From CAYOZN01 sp964408455 (GTDB lineage: Bacteria > Planctomycetota > Phycisphaerae > UBA1845 > UTPLA1): a stretch of 64,000 nt of DNA. The notes below the pieces were generated by a model that saw nothing but the letters and a program-made list of their open reading frames with translations, was not told the origin of the DNA and ran no database searches. The stretch spans positions 58,915 to 122,914 of the forward strand of contig CAYOZN010000013.1 in the NCBI GenBank assembly GCA_964408455.1, written 5' to 3'. This document shows, in pieces, positions 28,786 through 36,625 of this stretch (positions are counted from its first letter, which is position 1; every line of letters begins with the position of its first letter). The translations under genes were made by a program, and so were the position numbers.

Positions 28786-29463
28786 TCAGGCGATGAAGCC
28801 GTGATAGAAGTACTGGCCCAGGCCGACGGTCATCATCCAGCAGCCGTATAGTGCGTGTTCAAACGAGGCGAGAAGCAGGGAGCGGCTGCGGCGATATGTC
28901 TCGGCAAACAGCCAGCCGCCGATGAGCGTAAGGGCGACCGCGATCCAGTTCAGGAACAGGATGTGCATGAAGCCAAAAGCGAAGGCGGAAGCGGCGACCA
29001 TGCCGCGGCCGTCGCCGAAGAGGGGCTGGTATCGCTGAAAGAAGACGGCCCGGTAGACGACGTTCTGCGGATAGACGCTGATAATGGGGTAGACGAGCAT
29101 GACGGTCAGCCAGAGGCCCGGACGCTGACGTGGAAAACCAAAGAGCAGATCGGGCCGGAAGAGATAAACCATGATGCCGACGGCGGCCGCCAGGAGCGCA
29201 AAGCGGGTGAGCATGGCGGGCAGATATCGCCTTGTGCCCGCCAGGCGCAGGAACGCGGCACGGTCGAAGCTGCAATCGATAAGCAGATAGGCGAATGCGA
29301 CGGCGGCAGCTGCCCAGAGCAGTGGCAGCGGACTCGTCCAGTCCGGTCGCAGGGCCAGGACGATTGGCAGTGCCACGAACAGAAGCGTCCATTCGATCCA
29401 GCGGGCGGCGCGAATAAGTGTTGTCGCGCTGCCGGAAAATTGCAGGGCCGCGGCGGCATTCAT
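28786..29463 (-). CDS. CPBP (CAAX/bacteriocin-processing) family membrane protein, motif 1 degenerate
   Basis: A 225-residue protein with six to seven membrane segments. The later CPBP motifs are present: SAFAFGFMHILFLNW (FxxxH) and LASFEHALYGCW. In place of the usual EExxxR of motif 1 there is QNVVYRAVFF, so both glutamates are missing while the Arg is kept. This would remove the expected catalytic base or metal ligand, and the protein may be an inactive homologue. The start was set at ATG 29463, which gives a 28-bp gap to the thioredoxin gene; the frame continues to 29553 by overlapping that gene. Confidence 0.6.
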   Translation of the reverse strand: MNAAAALQFSGSATTLIRAARWIEWTLLFVALPIVLALRPDWTSPLPLLWAAAAVAFAYLLIDCSFDRAAFLRLAGTRRYLPAMLTRFALLAAAVGIMVYLFRPDLLFGFPRQRPGLWLTVMLVYPIISVYPQNVVYRAVFFQRYQPLFGDGRGMVAASAFAFGFMHILFLNWIAVALTLIGGWLFAETYRRSRSLLLASFEHALYGCWMMTVGLGQYFYHGFIA

Positions 29464-29491
29464 GGCCGGCGTGGCGACGGCAATCGCGGCG

Positions 29492-30451
29492 TCAGCGCTT
29501 GAGTTTCTCGGCGAGCTGCCGGAATCCGCTTTCGAGGGTGCTGATCTGTTCATCTGTTAATCCGCGGCCGGTCTGCCGCACCACCTTGATGAAATGTTCG
29601 ATTTCGGCCGGTTTCACGGGGCAGCCGACATTGCCCTCGGGGCCGACTGAGTCCGCCAGTGCCGTTCCATCGGCATCGAGAACGACAAAGAACGGCAGCC
29701 CCTTGTGGTCGCGGGCGTACTTCGCCATGAGCTCCGCGCCGCCGGTCATTCGATCGACATCGATCTTGACCGGGACATAGGCGGCGTTGAAGACGGCGGC
29801 AACGGGTTCGGCCGAGAGGACATCGCTGAGACGGTGACACCAGCCGCACCACGGGGCGCTGAACTGAAGGAACACGCGCTTTTTATCCTGCCTGGCTCGG
29901 GCGCGGGCCGTCGAAAGGACGTCGCCGGCGTCGACTGCGGGCGCTTTCCACTGATCGAGGAAGGCGAGGACTTTGACCGGATCGTGTTCGGAACCTTTTT
30001 CCAATGAACCGGTTTCCTGCGTCGTGAGTTGTTTGCCGTCGGCATCGAGGACGACGAGCACGGGCAGGCCGTGCCGGACGGGATTACCGTATTTTTCGAC
30101 GATCGCCTGGTTGCGGCGCGGGCCGTTGCGATTGTTGACGTCGATCATCACCACGTCGTACTCGTAGGAAAGCGTCCTGCGAATCTCGCGATCCTTTTGA
30201 AACAGCTCGTGCAGTTTGTGGCACCAGCCACACCAGTTGGCACCAAACTGGAGCAGGACGCGCTTGTGATCTCGTTTCGCGTTCCGCAGGGCAGCCTCGA
30301 TCTGCTTTTCAGCATCGGCGGCGGCGTCATAGATATCCGCGCGTTTGCTTTCGCCGGCATCGCCACCGGATGGTTCATCGAAGGATGCAGTCGGAGCGAC
30401 ACCGATTACAAACGTGGCCAGCACGACTGTGGAGATGCGCATCAATTTCAT
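29492..30451 (-). CDS. exported double thioredoxin-domain protein
   Basis: A 319-residue protein with a signal peptide (residues 1-24). Two thioredoxin-like domains follow, each with a WCGWC active site: LLQFGANWCGWCHKL (first, about residues 68-82) and FLQFSAPWCGWCHRL (second, about 190-204). Each has its downstream cis-Pro in GLPVLVVLDADG and GLPFFVVLDADG. The two halves are alike and reflect a duplication. The role is probably periplasmic disulfide reduction or isomerisation. GGAG lies about ten bases before ATG 30451; an upstream extension to 30496 has no support. Confidence 0.85.
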   Translation of the reverse strand: MKLMRISTVVLATFVIGVAPTASFDEPSGGDAGESKRADIYDAAADAEKQIEAALRNAKRDHKRVLLQFGANWCGWCHKLHELFQKDREIRRTLSYEYDVVMIDVNNRNGPRRNQAIVEKYGNPVRHGLPVLVVLDADGKQLTTQETGSLEKGSEHDPVKVLAFLDQWKAPAVDAGDVLSTARARARQDKKRVFLQFSAPWCGWCHRLSDVLSAEPVAAVFNAAYVPVKIDVDRMTGGAELMAKYARDHKGLPFFVVLDADGTALADSVGPEGNVGCPVKPAEIEHFIKVVRQTGRGLTDEQISTLESGFRQLAEKLKR

Positions 30452-30554
30452 GATTGTAGTCTCCGGTAAGGCGGTTCGATCGGGGCAGCAGGGCAAGCGC
30501 CGCCTGCATCATACCGCGCGACGGACGGTTCAGCTTCGCGAAAGCTGAGCGATA

Positions 30555-31130
30555 TCAGCGGCGAAGGCGACCCGCGATGTCGACGAGTTTGCGGCCGAGG
30601 TTGAGGATGGACTCCTGCTGTTTGGCGTCGCGCAGGTTGCCATGTTCGTCGAAAGCCTCTGCCGCCCGGGAGACGGCGACCTGCTCGGGCAGCACGATGA
30701 CGCCAATATTGCCGAGGATGGCGCGGAGGTGGACCAGGCCGCGCAGGCCGCCAAGAGCGCCGGGAGAAGCGGCCATGAGGGCGGCGGCCTTGCCTTTAAA
30801 AGCGACGAGGGGCGGTTCGCCGGCGGCGGGGCGCGATGCCCAGTCGATGGCATTCTTCAGGGCGCCGCTGATTGAGCTGTTGTACTCGGGCGAGGAGATG
30901 AGCATGCCATCAGATTCGGCCAACTGCTTCTTGAACTCGACTGCCTTTAGCGGCGGTCCGTCGGACTTCTCCAGGTGCGCGTCGAAGTTTGGCAGTGCCA
31001 GATCGCGAAGGTCCTGGTAGATGACCTCGGCGCCGGCCTGGCGGGCGCCCTCGGCCGCGATTTTGACGAGTTTCTTATTGAAGGACTCGGTTCGCAGACT
31101 GCCGGCAAAGGCGACGAGTTTGATGGCCAT
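30555..31130 (-). CDS. NADPH-dependent FMN reductase family protein
   Basis: A 191-residue flavodoxin-like enzyme. GSLRTESFNKKL is the FMN phosphate-binding loop and SSPEYNSSISGALKNAIDW is the hallmark of NADPH-dependent FMN, quinone or chromate reductases. GGAG six bases before ATG 31130 sets the start. It lies just downstream of dps on the same strand, with a hairpin between them. Both fit oxidative-stress management, although the terminator argues for separate transcripts. Confidence 0.88.
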   Translation of the reverse strand: MAIKLVAFAGSLRTESFNKKLVKIAAEGARQAGAEVIYQDLRDLALPNFDAHLEKSDGPPLKAVEFKKQLAESDGMLISSPEYNSSISGALKNAIDWASRPAAGEPPLVAFKGKAAALMAASPGALGGLRGLVHLRAILGNIGVIVLPEQVAVSRAAEAFDEHGNLRDAKQQESILNLGRKLVDIAGRLRR

Positions 31131-31175
31131 ATGCGTCTCCTTACGGATGAGAAGCGGCATATTCTGCGCGCAAAG

Positions 31176-31214
31176 CGGCCGCTCCGCACCTCATGGGAAG
31201 CGGCGGAGCGGCCG
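31176..31214 (-). terminator. terminator hairpin after dps
   Basis: A perfect 12-bp stem, CGGCCGCTCCGC at 31176-31187 and GCGGAGCGGCCG at 31203-31214, with a 15-base loop. On the minus strand it is followed by CTTTGCG. It lies between dps and the FMN reductase gene. Confidence 0.5.
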
Positions 31215-31247
31215 GTGGTTATTGTGCAGGTCGACCGGAGGCAGCGC

Positions 31248-31778
31248 TTACTGATCAGCATGCGAATGCGCTTCGACAAACCACATGTACTTGTCGAGTT
31301 CGCGCGTGACTTCGGTGAACAGGTCTGCGGTGCACAGATCATCGAGTTCCGTGGCCGTATTGATGGCGGCCCGGGTGCGCATGGCGGTCGCGGACATGGC
31401 GGCGGTGAGCGCCTCCACGTGCGAGGGGCCGTCGACGGCGTCCTGGGGATAGGGCTTGAGCGTGCTCTTCTGGGCGGCGACACGGATGTCGCCCTCAGCG
31501 GTGCCGCCCAGCTGCACCGCGCGTTCGGCGATTTCGTCGATGTACTCGCCGGTCGCGTCGGCGATCTTGTCGAAGAGCTTATGCAAGGCGATAAAAGCGG
31601 GTCCCTTCACATTCCAGTGTGCCTGCTTGGCCTGGGCGCGGAGGTCGATGACGTCGGCGAGGCGTGCGTTGAGGAGCGTAATCATCTTCTGACGCACGGC
31701 GTCCGGAACGTCATTCCGCGTTTTGAACGTCGTGGATGCACCTTTCACATTGGGCCGGTTACTGGTGGCGGTGGACAT
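31248..31778 (-). CDS. dps: Dps-family ferritin-like DNA-protection protein
   Basis: A 176-residue member of the Dps family, which forms a dodecamer, oxidises ferrous iron with peroxide and shields DNA. The ferroxidase ligands at the dimer interface are visible: the QAHWNVKGPAFIALHKLFDKI segment, split here by position, with the conserved His and Asp, then DEIAERAVQLGG with the Asp and Glu of DxxxERxxxLG. The N-terminal tail is Lys/Arg/Asn-containing, as in DNA-binding Dps. GGGG lies seven bases before ATG 31778. The upstream region carries two CTTGCAA direct repeats (31879-31885 and 31906-31912), possibly a regulator site. Confidence 0.9.
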   Translation of the reverse strand: MSTATSNRPNVKGASTTFKTRNDVPDAVRQKMITLLNARLADVIDLRAQAKQAHWNVKGPAFIALHKLFDKIADATGEYIDEIAERAVQLGGTAEGDIRVAAQKSTLKPYPQDAVDGPSHVEALTAAMSATAMRTRAAINTATELDDLCTADLFTEVTRELDKYMWFVEAHSHADQ

Positions 31779-32321
31779 TGTTAACCCCTTTCACGTTCGT
31801 CTGCGGGCCATGCACTCTCGCCGCCGCCGTTGGCGACGGTGCCATGGTGGATCGTAGCGGTCTTCCGCGGCTGGGCAGCTTGCAAACCGTTTTAACTGGG
31901 AACACCTTGCAAGATTTAGACCCGGGCTGCGCGGGGGTCAGGCCCGGGGCTTTAGCGGTTGAACGTAAGTGACCTGAATGCAAATGGTTAATGGGTGTCG
32001 TCGCGGGCATGACCGGTGAAGGGGCTGCGACGGAAGCCGTCGAAACGGACCCGGTTGTGAGTCGTTCCTCGGAGGCGTGTCGAGAAAATCCGCGGTGCCC
32101 CGATTGCTCGGAGGTTTATTGACAATTCATGTTGCGGTCACAGATGGTCGGCGGTGCGTGTCAGGCGCTCATTGCGGAGACCTTGCCTTTTTGCGATACT
32201 GTTCCTCGCATCTGCTGAACGCCCCGCCACCAAATCCCGGGCGCCTGGGTCGTGGGGACGTTGGACGACACACAGGCATGACCCCGATCATGGGTCACGT
32301 TTCTTCGAGGAGTGAAAGGTT
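31779..32321. other. long intergenic region between dps and the small membrane gene
   Basis: No protein gene is supported in this 543-bp stretch. It holds the CTTGCAA direct repeats near dps and a GC-rich imperfect inverted repeat around 31920-31955 (GACCCGGGC and GCCCGGGGC). It also holds two promoter candidates facing right: TTGACA at 32119-32124 with GATGGT 18 bases on, and TTGCGG at 32172-32177 with GATACT 17 bases on. The leader before the small gene would be about 115-170 bases. Confidence 0.4.
32172..32200 (+). promoter_or_regulatory. promoter candidate for the small membrane gene
   Basis: TTGCGG (32172-32177) and GATACT (32195-32200) are 17 bases apart on the plus strand. A competing candidate with a perfect TTGACA (32119-32124) but a weak -10 lies 53 bases upstream. 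Confidence 0.35.
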
Positions 32322-32462
32322 ATGTTTGGATTGTTCGGCGGCGGTCTGGAAGGCATCATTTTTCCTTTGATCATTTACGGCGTGTTCTTTTCGATCAATC
32401 TGGTCATACAGCTTCTGACCGGAGGGCTGTCGAATCTGTTCCCAACGACGCCGCCGGCTTAG
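32322..32462 (+). CDS. 46-residue hydrophobic membrane peptide
   Basis: ATG 32322 follows a GAGGAG/AAAGG ribosome site and opens a 46-codon frame ending in TAG. The product has a Gly-rich start (MFGLFGGGLEG), one strongly hydrophobic segment (IIFPLIIYGVFFSINLVIQLL, here broken after IIFPLIIYG) and a Pro-rich end (FPTTPPA). It is a probable single-pass inner-membrane peptide of unknown role. A strong intrinsic terminator follows 38 bases after the stop, and promoter candidates precede it, so it appears to be its own transcription unit. Confidence 0.65.
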   Translation: MFGLFGGGLEGIIFPLIIYGVFFSINLVIQLLTGGLSNLFPTTPPA

Positions 32463-32499
32463 GGACATCTCGGCGGCGACCTTAGCGAAGTATTTCTCA

Positions 32500-32527
32500 G
32501 GGGCAGCCCCAGGCGGGCTGCCCCTTT
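32500..32527 (+). terminator. intrinsic terminator after the small membrane gene
   Basis: A perfect 10-bp stem, GGGGCAGCCC at 32500-32509 and GGGCTGCCCC at 32515-32524, with loop CAGGC and then TTTGTGTTT. Confidence 0.85.
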
Positions 32528-32536
32528 GTGTTTGAC

Positions 32537-33517
32537 ATGACGGCGATGGCGCGGACGTTGTCGAACATTCTCTTGATCCTCCGGCCCAGCCGGTACGTGT
32601 GTCGGCTCGTCTGGATGTTGCTGCTGGTGGCGCCTGCCGGCTGTCAGGTGGCGCGTCCGGTCGAGACAGACGGGGGATTGGCGGCTCCGCAGTCTCGGCT
32701 ACGGATCATGTCGTTCAATATTCGGTACGGTTCGGCGGCCGACGGGGAGAACCGCTGGGAGATGCGGCGTGCGCTGGTGAACAATGTGTTGCGCGAGCAC
32801 CGGCCGGATGTCGCGGGCCTTCAGGAGGCGCTTCGGTTCCAACTGGACGAGATTCGGACCGCGATGCCGCAGCTCGGCGAAATTGGCGCGGGGCGCGACG
32901 ATGGCATCACGGCGGGCGAATACGCGGCGATTCTGTATGACCGGCGGCGATTCGAGTGCGACGAGAATGGCACTTTCTGGCTGTCGGAGACGCCTGATGA
33001 ACCGGGGTCGCGAAGCTGGGGGGCGGCCTGCACGCGGATCTGCACGTGGGCGCGGCTCATTGATCGCGCGACCGGGCGAGGGCTGTACGTGTTCAACGTG
33101 CATCTGGACCATGTGAGTGAGGCGGCGCGGACGCGCGGCATCGAAGTGGCACTGCGGCGGATGGGCACGCTGACGCGGAATGAGCCGGTCATTCTGTTGG
33201 GAGATTTTAATGCACCGCCGGAGAGCGAGGCGGTTCGGCAGGTCTTGGCGAGCGGAGGCGCGGTGACCGGCGGCACTGGCGAGCGTGTGCGGCGGATTTC
33301 GTTTCGCGACACCTTCGCCGAGTTACACCCGAATGCAACCGATGCGGGTACGTTCAATCAATTCAGGGGCGTGAGTTCGGGGCCGCGGATCGACTATGTC
33401 TTTGCGACGCGGGAATTGGCGCCGCGCGAGGCCCGCATTCTGCACGACAACGACAGCGGGCGATATGCGTCGGATCATTTTCCGGTGCTGGCGGTGTTGG
33501 ACTGGCGGCTCAAGTAG
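32537..33517 (+). CDS. endonuclease/exonuclease/phosphatase (EEP) superfamily lipoprotein
   Basis: A 326-residue exported hydrolase. The hydrophobic stretch LVWMLLLVAPAGC near residue 35 is a lipobox. The EEP catalytic set is complete: MSFNIRYGS (Asn), AGLQEAL (metal Glu), VFNVHLDHVSEAART (His), LLGDFNAPPES (Asp and Asn), RIDYVFAT and YASDHFPVLAVL (catalytic Asp-His). The substrate may be a phosphodiester or phosphorylated sugar or lipid at the cell surface. ATG 32537 lies right after the preceding terminator without a clear ribosome site; a later ATG at 32546 is possible. Confidence 0.82.
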   Translation: MTAMARTLSNILLILRPSRYVCRLVWMLLLVAPAGCQVARPVETDGGLAAPQSRLRIMSFNIRYGSAADGENRWEMRRALVNNVLREHRPDVAGLQEALRFQLDEIRTAMPQLGEIGAGRDDGITAGEYAAILYDRRRFECDENGTFWLSETPDEPGSRSWGAACTRICTWARLIDRATGRGLYVFNVHLDHVSEAARTRGIEVALRRMGTLTRNEPVILLGDFNAPPESEAVRQVLASGGAVTGGTGERVRRISFRDTFAELHPNATDAGTFNQFRGVSSGPRIDYVFATRELAPREARILHDNDSGRYASDHFPVLAVLDWRLK

Positions 33518-33570
33518 CCTCGGCAAAATCGCCGCGCGGGCGGCTCGGATGGCCCACACGGAAACGGGTA

Positions 33571-33634
33571 CCGGTCCGATAGCGGACCGGCGCGCGGAAC
33601 GAGGTCCGGCTCGCAATAGAGCGGGCGCCGGACC
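33571..33634. repeat. two tandem related hairpins between convergent genes
   Basis: The first hairpin is CCGGTCCG (33571-33578) with CGGACCGG (33583-33590). The second is GGTCCGGC (33603-33610) with GCCGGACC (33627-33634). Both stems are perfect 8-mers and share the GGTCCG/CGGACC core, as in REP/BIME-like elements. They may also end transcription from the EEP and Nudix genes. Confidence 0.55.
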
Positions 33635-33682
33635 GACACCGGAATGAAGGCAGCTTGCGGCCTTCGGCGCGCAAACAGTTTT

Positions 33683-34126
33683 TCAAAGGCCAAGTTGATC
33701 CAGAATTTCGGTTGTGCCGGGCAGCACGCCCGGTTTCGCGCGGATTTCGTCGGGTGTCAGCCAGGCGAAGTCGGCCACTTCGAGCGGATTGGGGCGGGGT
33801 TCCGGCGAGATCATGTTCGCCGACCAGCAGTAGAGGATCAGGCGGCCGTCGTGCTTGATCTGCGTGGTGAGCAGTTCGCCGGGTTGAATCTCGAGGTTTA
33901 GTTCTTCAAGCAACTCGCGTTTAAGTGCTATGGGCTGGCTCTCGCCGGGTTCGATCTCTCCGCCGGGGAAGCACCAGGCCAGCGGGGCGCGGACCGTGGC
34001 CGAGCGCTGAATGAGCAGTAACCTGCCGTCCTGGCGCAGTATTCCCAGGACGCCGAGCATGGGGCTGGAAGGCGACCGGTCGAGCGGTGACTTTGGCGTG
34101 GCAGCGGATTGCGATTGTTCGTTCAT
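33683..34126 (-). CDS. Nudix hydrolase
   Basis: A 147-residue hydrolase of nucleoside diphosphate-linked compounds. The Nudix box reads GGEIEPGESQPIALKRELLEE, here split after GGEIEPGE, and matches the GX5EX7REUXEE pattern with its metal-binding glutamates. The residues after it (LNLEIQ) complete the motif loosely. ATG 34126 starts a short Ser/Pro-rich lead before the conserved LGVLGILRQDGRLLLIQR strand. A longer start at 34201 adds a segment without family similarity. It is followed closely upstream by the epimerase gene on the same strand. Confidence 0.85.
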   Translation of the reverse strand: MNEQSQSAATPKSPLDRSPSSPMLGVLGILRQDGRLLLIQRSATVRAPLAWCFPGGEIEPGESQPIALKRELLEELNLEIQPGELLTTQIKHDGRLILYCWSANMISPEPRPNPLEVADFAWLTPDEIRAKPGVLPGTTEILDQLGL

Positions 34127-34203
34127 CTCAGGGATAGCCGTCAGTGCCGGAGGTGCGGCGCTGGCGAAGTGACTTGCGGTTGCGCACGCCGCGAACGACA
34201 AGC

Positions 34204-35235
34204 TCAGCAGGCGACGGTCTCGGGCAGGCGCGCCGGGGCGCGGGCCCCTTCAAACCAGCGGACGGTGGCGGCAATGCCCTCTTCGTAGCTGACCGTCGAT
34301 TTCCAGCCCAGCTCGCGGCGGGCCTTTTCGGCCGAGAAGAACGAGTCGCGACCCATGAGCCAGACGGCGTAGCGCGTGACCATGGGGGGCTTCTTCCACT
34401 TGAAGGTGTGCCCCAGCACTTCGAGGATGAAGGCGGCGTTGTAGGCCACGCGGTATGGCACGGTCTTCTTAACGGGCGCCGCGCCAAGGGCCTTTGCCAG
34501 CATGTCAAAGTACTGACGCTGCGTCAGTTCGCCATCGTTGGAGCAGTTGTACGCTTCGCCGACGGCGGCGGGATTGTCGGCGGCGAGAATGCAGGCCTCG
34601 GCGACGTTGCCGGCATAGACCACGTTCAAACGATTGTCGCCGGAGCCCAGCAACTTGGCCTTGCCGTTGCGAATCATGCGGCTGAGGCGGGCGAATGTTG
34701 CGCGGTCGCGCGGGCCGTAAAGCCAGCTCGGGCGGATGACCGTGTACTTGACCTTGGTGCCGGCCTCGTGACGCCGCCAGAGTTCGCGTTCGGCGGCCAC
34801 TTTGGCACGGGTGTAGTAGGACCACTTGTGGACGTTGACGCCGAGCGGCTCGCGCTCGTCGAGCACCAGGCCCTTCTCGTTGCGATGGCCATAAACGCTG
34901 ATGGAGCTGATGTGGATGAATCGCGGCACGCCGCATTTTTCGGCGGCGTCGAAGAGGTTGCGGGTGCCGTCGATGGTGATTTTCTGAAAGTCGGACCAGG
35001 GGCCCCAGTCGCCGACGCGGGCGGCGGCGTGATAGATGCACTGCACGCCTTCGCCGGCACGCTCGAGCGACTCGGGATTGGACAAATCGCCATCGACGAG
35101 TTCGACTGCCTGACTCTTGAGCCACTCGACATCGGCCCCGAAGCGGACGAGCGCACGGACCGGACGGCCGCGGCGGCGAAGCTGTTCAACAATGTGGCTG
35201 CCGAGGAGGCCGGTCGCGCCAGTGACCAGATTCAT
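34204..35235 (-). CDS. NAD(P)-dependent epimerase/dehydratase (extended SDR)
   Basis: A 343-residue Rossmann enzyme. The nucleotide loop is TGATGLLGSH at the very N-terminus, and YYTRAK carries the catalytic Tyr and Lys; the upstream HISSISVYG provides the Ser. The later segments RPSWLYGPRD and NVVYAGNVAEACILA resemble 3-beta-hydroxysteroid dehydrogenase/epimerase-type extended SDRs. The substrate may be a nucleotide sugar or an isoprenoid-derived alcohol. GGAG ten bases before ATG 35235 favours this start over ATG 35244. Confidence 0.85.
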   Translation of the reverse strand: MNLVTGATGLLGSHIVEQLRRRGRPVRALVRFGADVEWLKSQAVELVDGDLSNPESLERAGEGVQCIYHAAARVGDWGPWSDFQKITIDGTRNLFDAAEKCGVPRFIHISSISVYGHRNEKGLVLDEREPLGVNVHKWSYYTRAKVAAERELWRRHEAGTKVKYTVIRPSWLYGPRDRATFARLSRMIRNGKAKLLGSGDNRLNVVYAGNVAEACILAADNPAAVGEAYNCSNDGELTQRQYFDMLAKALGAAPVKKTVPYRVAYNAAFILEVLGHTFKWKKPPMVTRYAVWLMGRDSFFSAEKARRELGWKSTVSYEEGIAATVRWFEGARAPARLPETVAC

Positions 35236-35397
35236 GTACTGCATACTCCTTCAGGTTCGGCGTGGTTTGAATCGAGAAACGTAGGCCAAGTGGGCGGCAT
35301 GCGTCAAGGCGAACGCGCCGCAATCGGCGATATCCGGCTGAAATCGGCGATTCGTCTCCGCGCGCGGGTGGCGCTTTCCACGTGCATACGAGGCCAT

Positions 35398-35973
35398 TCA
35401 ATCGGGCTGTTCAAAACGAAGAACGACGTCGCCGCGGCCGCCGTCGGCGACCTGTTCGGCGAGGAGCGTGACGTAGCTGTCGTTGATGGCGGCGGCGGGA
35501 TCGAGTCCGAGGCGTTCGACGACGTCCCGCACAATGCCTTCGTCGCGCGCCTCGACTTCCACGAAGCAGCCGATGAGAGGAAGGGCATCGAGTTCGACGC
35601 GCGCGTCACCGAGCTGCCACGATTCGCGCTCTTTTTCAAACAGGAAGGTGCGCGTGAAGCCAAGAATGCGCAGGATGTCGTACAACGCGTCGGCATCATC
35701 GACCGCGGATTCGATTTCTTCCCGCTGTTTGAAGGGGCCATCGAGCCTGGGGCCCTTGAAGGTGAGGGTAGCCCTGGGCGCGTGCCCGTCGAGCGACACC
35801 ACGCTGCGGACGCGAAGTCCGCAGCCGGTCTGGCGCAGGGAGCCGTCGGAGCGGTCAAGAAGCCGGTTGGTTTCGAGGACGCGGCCGAGGTATTGGGCGC
35901 CGAGGCTTCGTAGCTTCTCACGCAGGGGCTTGTGCGAGGAGACGGGGAGTTTGCATTCGAGTTCGATGGGCAT
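35398..35973 (-). CDS. CYTH domain protein (class IV adenylate cyclase / triphosphatase-like)
   Basis: A 191-residue CYTH protein. The defining ELECK (ExExK) is at residues 4-8, at the start of the triphosphate tunnel, followed by LLDRSDGSLRQTGCGLRVR, the family-typical ATLTFKGPR and REEIESAV, and VEVEARDE near the end. Family members hydrolyse triphosphates (thiamine-TP or inorganic) or make cAMP. Motifs do not separate these roles. ATG 35973 is the only start that keeps ExExK at the N-terminus. Confidence 0.85.
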   Translation of the reverse strand: MPIELECKLPVSSHKPLREKLRSLGAQYLGRVLETNRLLDRSDGSLRQTGCGLRVRSVVSLDGHAPRATLTFKGPRLDGPFKQREEIESAVDDADALYDILRILGFTRTFLFEKERESWQLGDARVELDALPLIGCFVEVEARDEGIVRDVVERLGLDPAAAINDSYVTLLAEQVADGGRGDVVLRFEQPD

Positions 35974-35999
35974 GGCATGCCGATCCGGTCGCGCGGCCG

Positions 36000-36581
36000 T
36001 TACTCCGGCTGATTTCGAATCTGAGTCAGGCGTTCCACCAGGTCCGCCGGCAATCGACTCTCGATGGAACTGTCGATCATGTTCAGCTCGATCATATCCG
36101 CCAGGTGCAACTGGTCCTTCCGGCGAAAGGCCGTGAGCTTCATCTTGATCAGTGACGTCAAATCGATGACAGCGAAACCGTCCTCCGCACGTGCGACAGC
36201 CGACAGGCCGGGAGCCGCGTGAGCTTCGTGCTCGCGGACGCGCTCATCGGCATAAACAACGTGAATGCCTCTTCGCGGGCTCGGTTTCTCCTTTTCGACG
36301 AATATGGGAGTGCCCTGCACCTCGGCGAACTCGAAGCCGACTTCGTTCAGCGCCGCCGACGCGCGCGGCAGGTCGGCCCGGCGAAGCAGAATGTTCACGT
36401 CGGCGGTGTTGCGCACGGCATCTTCGTCAAAGCGCGCGACCCAGACGGCCACGGCGTTGCCGCCGATGACGGCGTAGGGGATACCATGGCGCTCGAGAGC
36501 GCCCGTCGATCGAAGCAGCCGTTCGCGGACCTTTTCGACGGCCATGAGTGCACGATTCAGCGAGAGGCCTGCCATGTCCAT
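36000..36581 (-). CDS. nucleotidyltransferase-fold protein
   Basis: A 193-residue protein. HGIPYAVIGGNAVAVW with RNTADVNILLRR resembles the GG ... (T/S)xDxD core of nucleotidyltransferase-like proteins (AbiEii/MNT type). Here the second acidic residue is replaced (DVN instead of DxD), so activity is doubtful. Near the C-terminus VIDLTSLIKMKLTAFRRKDQLHLADM is typical of this group. GGAG six bases before ATG 36581 sets the start. No antitoxin partner is adjacent, which argues against a simple toxin-antitoxin role. Confidence 0.7.
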   Translation of the reverse strand: MDMAGLSLNRALMAVEKVRERLLRSTGALERHGIPYAVIGGNAVAVWVARFDEDAVRNTADVNILLRRADLPRASAALNEVGFEFAEVQGTPIFVEKEKPSPRRGIHVVYADERVREHEAHAAPGLSAVARAEDGFAVIDLTSLIKMKLTAFRRKDQLHLADMIELNMIDSSIESRLPADLVERLTQIRNQPE

Positions 36582-36625
36582 ATTGTACTCCGATTGAGGG
36601 AGCACTGGCGACATTCGCAGGGACG

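Noticed and set aside
34144..35913. Plus-strand open frame of 589 codons
   Set aside because: Antisense to the epimerase and CYTH genes; crosses two real genes and has no recognisable domain.
36000..36581. Toxin-antitoxin module
   Set aside because: The protein looks nucleotidyltransferase-like, but no adjacent small partner gene exists; the neighbours are CYTH and leuS.
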